A DNA stretch of 64,000 nucleotides, from NCBI RefSeq assembly GCF_905475395.1, contig NC_058339.1:87058520-87122519 (forward strand), read 5' to 3'. Source of the DNA: Chrysoperla carnea (taxonomy: Eukaryota > Arthropoda > Insecta > Neuroptera > Chrysopidae). The translations under genes and the position numbers were made by a program. Below, in pieces: positions 57,128 to 64,000 of the stretch (positions within the stretch are counted from its first letter, which is position 1; each line of letters begins with the position of its first letter). The notes beneath the pieces were generated by a model, which was given only the letters and a program-made list of their open reading frames with translations, searched no databases and was not told the origin of the DNA.

Positions 57128-57385
57128 AATTTTATCTTGTACATTTTTTCGTAGACATCACTGGTTTACCCGTGAGGACGAAAATTAGGTCAGAAATATT
57201 ATATAGTATGAATATATTTAAGTATGATTTATTCGCTACCTATATTATGTATATGTTTGTTTGTTTATAGCATATACATGGTCCACTGAGGAAATGAGAT
57301 GAAAGATACTCTTATTACTTTGTGTGTAAGAGTGGCTTTCTTTCTTTACTTACATGATGTTAAAAAACAAATGTTTTCACTTGTT
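57128..57385 (-). mobile_element. HINE-like element fragment, reversed
   Basis: On the minus strand: AACAAGTGAAAACATTTG, ACATCATGTAAGTAAAGAAAG and, at the other end, ACGGGTAAACCAGTGATG then AAAAAATGTAC. Internal and 3' parts are missing. Confidence 0.6.
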
Positions 57386-57560
57386 AAATATAAGTCAGTT
57401 TTTTCGTTGAGGGTTTTAAAATTTCATTTAAAAACTAGATTAGAACTTCATTAAAACTACAGAAGTTGATTCTCATTGACGTTAATTTTTTTGAATGGCT
57501 TGGATTTAAGAGAGAAAATTAGGTGGATAACAAAAACGTGAATAAAAGATACTATATTTT

Positions 57561-59402
57561 TCAGAATTGTACTTTTTCTTTCCGAAAATTTAAGCAATCA
57601 AATAGATTTTTATTTCTTTCATAAATAAATAGAAATATGGCCAAAACATTTCCACCAATCCAAATTGTAAATGGTATTGCTAACTGCTCTAATGATAAAT
57701 CCTCTAATTGATTATCTGCTATGACCCGGTCAATAAATTTATAATCTTGTTCCCATTTAAAAACCAAACCACTTTGTACTAATTTACCCAAAATATTATT
57801 TAATCTTTCGAAAATCGGGTGACCTTTAATCACTAACATGTGCATACCATAAGAAAACACATCTTCATCTAATTTATAAACTAATTTACTTCCTCCAGAA
57901 TTTTTATATTTGGTTTGTAAAGAATAGATTGCTACTCTCGATGATTTTGCTAGCAATAAATCGCGTTTGGTAACAAGGCGATTTATGCAATATACGCTAT
58001 TATCGCAGATAATTTTATTTTGTATAACACGCCTACTAATTTCTGTATTGTCCATTAAGGATTGTGTTGTAATTTGTAAAAATCCAAATTTAAAATTCCG
58101 TTCTAAAGCTTCTTTAAGTGACTTAACTTGCGATGTAAAAATCGGTTTAGTTAAAATGCTAACTAATTCAGCTTGAAATGCTGTAATCATTATAAAACTA
58201 TAAAATACCCATAACATTCGTAACGAGCGTATTAAATGTCTTTGCGAAGGGGGCGGACAATCTTCTAGGAACAATCCAAATATATACAAAGTTACTGCTC
58301 CAGGATCACGATTAAACAACTTATATTCAATATAAATAAAAATGCCTCCAAAAGAAATGAATGTTATTAAAAAGTATAACCATAATTCTATGGAAAAAAC
58401 AAAAACCATATTTTTCCATTCTGGAATTTGATGCGCAACTGGGGCGAACCATTTTAATTCATCAGTTAAATATGAAACAGTACCATCGAAATCTGAATTT
58501 TCTGAATAGTTTCCATGCCATGAACCTAATAATATATCGGCTTCCCTACGATATAAGATTCCCAAAGGATCTGTATATTGACCATTTGTGTGTTTAAATC
58601 CCCACGCTGCATTTATTAATGGATTATTGACCCATTCGATGGTCAAATTTAAAATTCGTGAAACAGTTTTAATTAATTTTACTTCTATTCTATCATATCC
58701 ATCTTTTGTGATGATCATAGACGGAGGGTAATGTACCGGTAAAAGTCGAACTTGAAAAAAATTAAAATTTGAATAATTTTTTTCTTGAAAAACAAAACTT
58801 TCCTTTATATTAAAAATTAGTTTATTGTCTTCATCACAGTGTCCAATATTATTCATAAAAGTTTCATTTTTATTCAAATAAATTTCCGTCAAATCATTTT
58901 GCGTCCATTTTAAAATTTTAGTAATTTGTTCATTTTCCGGGATTAAATAAATAAAATTATTAATATAATAACTTTTTAAAAACCGTTCAAAATTTATTAA
59001 ATCAATTTCATGATTTTTTTCAAAAATAAATATAAATTTTGCACGTGGATTCCATGATGAATTATAAATTAACAAATTCATTATTTTTAAATAATCATCA
59101 CTGATTAAAATTAAATAGAAAGTTGCTCTTGAAATTATTTTATCTGAATTTATATATTTTTTTAAATTTTTATTAAATATTGCATTAAATTTGTAAATAA
59201 TTTTAATATATTTCATATTAAATAAATTCTTATCAATGTAAATATAATCATATTTATTATTTGAATACTTTTCTAATATTTTTGAAGCACATTTCCAAAT
59301 ATTATTAGATTCCATTTTTGTTGAATTTGGTAAAATAAAATTACATTGGATTATTCTAGTTAGAAATATTAATAAAAATAAATTTATGAAAATTATTTTC
59401 AT
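57561..59402 (-). CDS. Divergent ionotropic receptor, gene 2 of 3
   Basis: Same family and layout as gene 1: intronless, 613 aa with the ATG at 59402 (a GTG two codons earlier is not the start; the aligned gene 1 begins at the same Met). Signal peptide, S1, M1, pore loop (LYIFGLFLEDCPPPSQ), M2 (TAFQAELVSILTKP), S2 and M3 are all present and the frame is intact. Residues 1 to about 175 are nearly the same as gene 1, including silent sites. The middle (INAAWGFKHTNGQYTDPLGI and onward, RREADILLGSW) resembles gene 3 more. The 3' part around YKNSGGSKLVYKLDEDVFSY again matches gene 1. Upstream, a long hairpin sits at 59531-59585. Confidence 0.92.
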   Translation of the reverse strand: MKIIFINLFLLIFLTRIIQCNFILPNSTKMESNNIWKCASKILEKYSNNKYDYIYIDKNLFNMKYIKIIYKFNAIFNKNLKKYINSDKIISRATFYLILISDDYLKIMNLLIYNSSWNPRAKFIFIFEKNHEIDLINFERFLKSYYINNFIYLIPENEQITKILKWTQNDLTEIYLNKNETFMNNIGHCDEDNKLIFNIKESFVFQEKNYSNFNFFQVRLLPVHYPPSMIITKDGYDRIEVKLIKTVSRILNLTIEWVNNPLINAAWGFKHTNGQYTDPLGILYRREADILLGSWHGNYSENSDFDGTVSYLTDELKWFAPVAHQIPEWKNMVFVFSIELWLYFLITFISFGGIFIYIEYKLFNRDPGAVTLYIFGLFLEDCPPPSQRHLIRSLRMLWVFYSFIMITAFQAELVSILTKPIFTSQVKSLKEALERNFKFGFLQITTQSLMDNTEISRRVIQNKIICDNSVYCINRLVTKRDLLLAKSSRVAIYSLQTKYKNSGGSKLVYKLDEDVFSYGMHMLVIKGHPIFERLNNILGKLVQSGLVFKWEQDYKFIDRVIADNQLEDLSLEQLAIPFTIWIGGNVLAIFLFIYERNKNLFDCLNFRKEKVQF

Positions 59403-59530
59403 GATCACTTCATAAAGAAACTAAACTATCCGCATTTATACTCAAAACATATTATTTCTATAATTAATGCCATATAAATATAATATTTCTGAAATGCTTT
59501 TACCATAATTACAACATAAAAATAAACAGT

Positions 59531-59585
59531 TTTGATTTATAGGAAACCAGTTATAAAGTTTTTAACTGGTTTCCTATAAATCAAA
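59531..59585. repeat. Perfect hairpin, 23-bp arms, upstream of IR gene 2
   Basis: Arms 59531-59553 and 59563-59585 are exact inverted copies (TTTGATTTATAGGAAACCAG in the left) with a 9-bp loop. The corresponding place upstream of gene 1 (about 55375-55410) has only one arm-like TTTGATTTATATAAAAGCAG, so the second arm was gained after duplication. Confidence 0.9.
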
Positions 59586-59621
59586 ATATTTTTAATTATT
59601 TTTAACTTAAATTGAAAATTA

Positions 59622-60190
59622 AGGTAGTATTATTTGTACCTCATTTTCAACTTTGATGATGAATTTTGTTATAACTTCATGAACGTAGACATAAAATAAG
59701 ATTAGAATTTTTCGATATTTGCCTTAGTTTTCAAAATATTGAAAGCTAAAAAATTAAATAAAATTTTCAATTTTCGATATTTTGAAAAAATACTCCATAT
59801 AAAGAAAAAATTTATTTCCACTTTTCGTCTTGTATTGTCAAGTTATAAAATAATTCAGCATCAAAATTTAAAATATATATTTTTTTAAATTTGAGTCCCC
59901 CTTTCATGCTCATACATCCTTAGTTAGCGGGCACAACGGTTTTTTTTTTGTTTTCAATAATTTATTAAGGTTTTAACTTTAATTTAAATAGTTTTTTTTT
60001 AATTTCCACCAACTAGTTTTTGGAGAAATCTATGAAAACATATCATCCATCTACCGTTTTCCCATAAGACCAATGTTAAGTATGCCTACTTTTGAAGTCA
60101 TTTATTTAAATAATCGGGACCTCCCCTCTAATTATCAGAATTAATTTATACTTAGTCCAATTTTATATAAAAAATATCAAGTCTTGTATC
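59622..60190 (-). repeat. Copy of the AAGGTAGTAC repeat family
   Basis: Starts AATTAAGGTAGTATTATTTG and carries, reversed, the landmarks of 41400-41835 including GCATACTTAACATTGGTC and AAACGGTAGATGGATGATAT. A poly-T-rich segment (59940-60000) interrupts it. Confidence 0.65.
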
Positions 60191-61169
60191 CAAAATTGAC
60201 CTGGCCTTCGTACATCCGTAAAACCCGTTAAAATACTTCGCACAAACCTTATGAGAGCGAGCTTACAACTAGTGGTGATGCGAAACGATAATAGTCTTTT
60301 GTTGGTGTGATAATAGTCAGTGCCGCGTTTTTTTTTTCGAAAATTGTCTACTTCCTTCTATGTGTATTTTTTTTTTGTCTTCATAAATTTTTCTAAAAAA
60401 AACATATTTGTCGTTCCTTATTACCTGCCGCCTTTACTCCATGGTGTTGTTGGTGCAGGCCATAGTCCACCTTTGCTCTTGCATCTTGCCTCGATTTAAA
60501 AATGTTTTCTGCCGCCCGACCCAGCTATTTAACAGCTCCATGCTTGTTTCTATCATTAAATGAGCATAAATTGCCCATATCATATTGTTTAGTTCATTCG
60601 AATTTTTTTAAGAAAAAAAAAATTGCAAGAGACAAAGAAAAAAAATGTTTTGAGAAATCAGGAAAAATTTGAAGTAGCCATTTAAGGATGAATTTTTGTT
60701 GACTTCGAGTTGAGACATAGTTATTGAAATAAACACCATGATACTCGAAATAAAATTGTATATTAAGAAATTCTATTTAAAAAATGCAATTAAAAAACAT
60801 ACAACTGAATTTCATGTCACTAAAAATCGATATTTCAATTGCAACGCAATCATCGTCAGTAGCAAAATTTATTCATTTAACACATTACAAACATTTTACA
60901 CAAAATTAAAAATAAATAAGCAAAACATTACCAACAAAACAGTAACGATTTACAAAAATAAAAATACAAAAATTATCACAAATTTAAAGAAAAAATTTCT
61001 CAATACCACCAACATTTCGCAACAAATTATTTAGTGGGTTTGAAAAATTCTTTTACCGGCCTAAATTTATATCTAAAATTTGATATCGTTTGTGAAATGG
61101 GTGTGTCCAAGTTCGCTGTAATTGACGAGAATTGTTTTATGGCTTGACCTTTAACAGTTGCCCATTTTA
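60191..61169. other. Spacer 3' of the Penelope relic; no gene seen
   Basis: AT-rich. The Lys/Asn-rich plus-strand frame at 60738-61034 lacks any family motif. On the minus strand, GACGATGATTGCGTTGCAAT at about 60845-60870 looks like the 3' region of the Penelope-like element next door. Confidence 0.4.
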
Positions 61170-61615
61170 TCAATTCAGAGTCAGGTATAGGACCTTTATC
61201 CCTAAACCATTATCTAAACCATTGTGATGTCTAACAGATTTAATTAACTTGGCAGGTAAAATTTTGTGTTCTGTATTTAAAACATGGTCCGCAATGCAAG
61301 ATATCTCGATTCGATGATTTTTGACATCGCTTATATGTTCTTTTTCGCGGATTGACATCTGTCGCTTAGTCTGCCCCAAATAAATTTTAGAACAATTCGA
61401 GCAAAAAATTTGGTGGATACCCGATTTCTTTGCGTCTGGAATTGGATCCTTGATTTGACCCAAGGTGTGTTGTAATTTCTGAGATGTAAAACCAACTGAA
61501 ATTCCAGATTTGTTCAAAATTATATCTATCTTGTTATTACAATGATGGTTAAATATAACCCTAGCCCATTTATTCTTTTCGGAAACTTTCTCAAAGGCGG
61601 TTGTATCCCTAATTA
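61170..61615 (-). pseudogene. Penelope-like element, GIY-YIG endonuclease end
   Basis: The minus-strand frame from about 61615 reads KNKWARVIFNHHCNNKID, then KSGIHQIFCSNCSKIYLGQT, then KRQMSIREKEHISDVKN and ADHVLNTEH. This is the C-terminal CxxC linker and GIY-YIG nuclease of a Penelope-like retroelement. GIY has become GIH and YIG is YLG; the catalytic-region Arg and the E of KEH are kept. The reverse transcriptase part is absent upstream, so it is a 5'-truncated copy. Confidence 0.8.
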
Positions 61616-62371
61616 ATGTAGTTGAAAATTAATATACGGGAATGTATACAGTATGATATTACCACTTATATGATTGAATAGGGTATTATTGTTAGTCAAA
61701 AATAAATCATGAAATTTGAAAAAAGTTAAAATTTATGTAAAAACATATTTAAATATTCTGATTCTGAGTCATAAAAGTACATTTTTCTTTTAAAATATTA
61801 AAATTAAAAATCGTAATTTTTAAACTGTATATCACGAGACCTAAAATGCGGATAACCCCTGCTGTGATGTCATAGCGGTATGAGTCATAGACCATCAGTT
61901 AGTTCAGTGTAGACAGTTGGGTATAATATATGCATAGATAAGTATTTATATTTATATTATAATCAGATGTCTATGAATATATCTGTCAAACTTATTTGTG
62001 TTATTTCGTATAGTGATACCCATATTACGTCATCAAATTGGATGCCCGCGTTTTTGACAGTTTAAAAAAGGTATAAAATTTAATTTAAGTTTTTGGCAAG
62101 AAAGCGTGTGTATTTTTCCGAAACAAATTTTTGTTGGCTTTTTATTAGCAAAAACAACATTTTGGAGTACTTTTTCAAAAATAGTCGAATACTCTATTGG
62201 GAATGAATAGTCAAATACATATATCTTACTAAAATACATGGTATATTTTTTTTTACTTTACTATGTTATTTCTGAAACATGTATCTTTAAACCATGTTCC
62301 GATTTTTCCTACATTTTAAATCTTTGAACTTTAATGGATTTAAATAAATATTATACAAATTTTCAAAACTT
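61616..62371. other. Spacer 3' of IR gene 3; no gene seen
   Basis: AT-rich, no recognised feature. Confidence 0.4.
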
Positions 62372-64000
62372 TTATTTTTCTTTCCAAAAATTTAAAATAC
62401 GGCCAACAAACAGACTTTTATTTCTTTCAAAAATAATTACAAAAATTGCCAGAATATTTCCAATAATCCAAAGCATAAATGGTATTGCTAATTGCTCTAA
62501 TGAAAGCGTGATGAATTTTCCGCCTGCCCTGATATGATCAATAAATTTATACTCTTCTTCCCATTCGAAAACCAAACCACTTTGTACTAATATACCCAAA
62601 ATATTATTTAATCTATAAAAAATTGGGTGTCCTTTAATCACTAACATGTGAATACCATAATCCAAAACATCTTCATCTAATTTATAAACTAGTCTACTTC
62701 CTCCAGAATTTTTATATTTGGTTTGTAAAGCGTAAATTGCTCCTCTCGATGATTTTGCTAGCAATAAGTCACGTTTGGTTACAAGGCGATTTATGCAATA
62801 TAAACTATTATCGCAGATAATTTTATTTTGTACAACACGCCTACTAATTTCGGTCTTATCCATTAAGACTTGCGTTGTAATTTGTATAAATCCAAATTTA
62901 AATTTTCGTTCTAAAGCTTCTTTAAGTGACTTAACTTGTGATGTATAAATTGGTTTAGTTAAAATGCTAACTAATTCAGCTTGAAATGCTGTAATCATTA
63001 TAAAACTAAAAAATACCCATAACATTCGTAACGAACGTATTAAATATTTTTGTGAAGGGGGTGGACAATCTTCTAGGAACAATCCAAATATATACAAAGT
63101 TACTGCTCCAGGATCACGATTAAACAACTTATATTCAATAAAAATAAAAATACCTCCAAAAGAAATGAAAGTTATTAAAAAGTATATCCATAATTCTTTG
63201 GAAAAAACAAAAACCATATTTTTCCATTCTGGAATTGGATTCGCAATTGGGGCGAACCATTTTAATTCATCCGTTAAATATGAAACAGTACCATCGAAAT
63301 CAGAATTTTCTGTATAGTTTCCATACCAGGAACCTAATAAGATGTCGGCTTCCCTGCGATATAAAATTCCCAAAGGATCTGTGTATTGACCATTTTTCTG
63401 TTTAAATCCCCACGCTGCATTTATTAATGGATTATTGACCCATTCGATGGTCAAATTTAAAATTTGTGAAACAGTTTTAATTATTTTTGCTTCTATTCCA
63501 AAATATCCTTCTTTTCTAATGATCATAGACGGAGGGTTATTTACTGGTAATATTCGAAGCTTTAAAAAATTAAAATTTAAATAATTTTTCTCTTTAAATA
63601 AAAAGTTTTCTTTTATATTTAAAATAAGTTTATTTTCTCCATCACAGCGTCCAATATTATTTATGAAAGTTTCATTTTTATTCAAATAAATTTTAGTCAA
63701 ATCATTTATTGTCCATTTATATATATTAGTAATTTGTTTATTTTCTGGTATTAAATAAATAAAATTATTAATATAATAACTTTTTAAAAACTGTTCAAAA
63801 TTTAATAAATCAATTTTATGATTCATTTCAAAAATAAATATAAATTTTGCACGAGGATTCCATGATGAATTATAAATAAAATAATTCATTACTTTTAAAT
63901 AATCTTCAGTAATTAAAATTAAATAAAAAGTTGCCCTTGAAATTATTTTATCAGAGGTTATAAATTTCTTAAAATTTGTATTAAATATTGCATTATATTT
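62372..64000 (-). CDS. Divergent ionotropic receptor, gene 3 of 3 (5' end beyond window)
   Basis: Open from 64000 to the stop at 62372; 542 residues are visible. The first visible residues (KYNAIF, then SDKIISRATFYLILI) align with about residue 71 of genes 1 and 2, so roughly 70 codons are missing at the edge, not broken. S1 (INAAWGFKQKNGQYTDPLGI), M1, pore loop (GLFLEDCPPPSQ), M2 (TAFQAELVSILTKP), S2 and M3 are all intact. S1 to M2 is very close to gene 2. The N-terminal and C-terminal portions differ from both. Intronless, same strand and spacing (about 3 kb) as the other two. Confidence 0.92.
   Translation of the reverse strand, partial: KYNAIFNTNFKKFITSDKIISRATFYLILITEDYLKVMNYFIYNSSWNPRAKFIFIFEMNHKIDLLNFEQFLKSYYINNFIYLIPENKQITNIYKWTINDLTKIYLNKNETFINNIGRCDGENKLILNIKENFLFKEKNYLNFNFLKLRILPVNNPPSMIIRKEGYFGIEAKIIKTVSQILNLTIEWVNNPLINAAWGFKQKNGQYTDPLGILYRREADILLGSWYGNYTENSDFDGTVSYLTDELKWFAPIANPIPEWKNMVFVFSKELWIYFLITFISFGGIFIFIEYKLFNRDPGAVTLYIFGLFLEDCPPPSQKYLIRSLRMLWVFFSFIMITAFQAELVSILTKPIYTSQVKSLKEALERKFKFGFIQITTQVLMDKTEISRRVVQNKIICDNSLYCINRLVTKRDLLLAKSSRGAIYALQTKYKNSGGSRLVYKLDEDVLDYGIHMLVIKGHPIFYRLNNILGILVQSGLVFEWEEEYKFIDHIRAGGKFITLSLEQLAIPFMLWIIGNILAIFVIIFERNKSLFVGRILNFWKEK

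Larger units (their letters stand above)
55243..57560. other. Spacer between IR genes 1 and 2
   Basis: About 55243-55410 is homologous to the upstream region of IR gene 2 (59403-59568), so the promoter was duplicated with the gene. A TIR element lies at 55455-55717, an interspersed repeat at about 56370-56540, and a reversed HINE-like fragment at 57128-57385. No further gene seen. Confidence 0.55.

Noticed and set aside
59403-59408. Two-codon upstream extension of IR gene 2 beginning with GTG
   Set aside because: The aligned gene 1 starts at the Met corresponding to 59402, directly before the signal peptide.
60738-61034. Plus-strand 98-residue Lys/Asn-rich open frame
   Set aside because: Composition is explained by AT-rich sequence, and it probably overlaps the reversed 3' end of the Penelope relic.

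Overview
The window is AT-rich animal DNA, and its gene content points to an insect; I cannot place the order. The evidence is spliced genes with short GT-AG introns, a CYP4-clan P450, three divergent ionotropic receptors (IRs), tektin-1, and many transposon remnants. Exon ends below were read from splice sites and reading phase. They are not supported by transcripts.

Layout. At 210-2716 (-) is a six-exon chromodomain protein with an N-terminal zinc finger. Divergent from it, at 3557-6133 (+), is a complete six-exon TFIIH p44/Ssl1 gene (GTF2H2, 407 aa). 6.1-11.9 kb is intergenic with a LINE remnant and interspersed repeats. At 11863-18398 (+) is a complete CYP4-clan P450 (six exons, 516 aa) with a dead pogo/Tigger-like transposon in intron 4. 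A SINE split by a hAT-like element lies at 18.8-19.3 kb. At 20503-30387 (+) is a complete tektin-1 gene (six exons, 414 aa). Its 5.7-kb intron 3 holds a satellite array, satellite relics and a dead LINE reverse transcriptase, and its intron 2 holds a stray copy of P450 exon 5. 30.4-53 kb has no gene I can support and is packed with repeats. These include a 315-bp satellite array of more than eight units, inverted-repeat elements, a tRNA-like cloverleaf and a THAP-like relic. At 53039-53264 (+) is the first coding exon of an SLC7A/CAT amino acid transporter. The rest of that gene must lie beyond the window, so three intronless minus-strand IR genes (53425-55242, 57561-59402, 62372-64000 cut by the edge) appear to be nested in its intron. 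A Penelope endonuclease relic lies between IR genes 2 and 3.

The most interesting signals are two. (1) A recurrent element family has a constant head, a 3' palindrome and matching subterminal inverted motifs, and three of its copies carry satellite arrays of two unrelated kinds. The architecture resembles Helentron-associated (HINE/DINE-like) rolling-circle elements and could be a source of satellite DNA. (2) The IR genes form a mosaic: gene 2 matches gene 1 almost base for base at its 5' end but matches gene 3 better in the middle, as gene conversion would produce.
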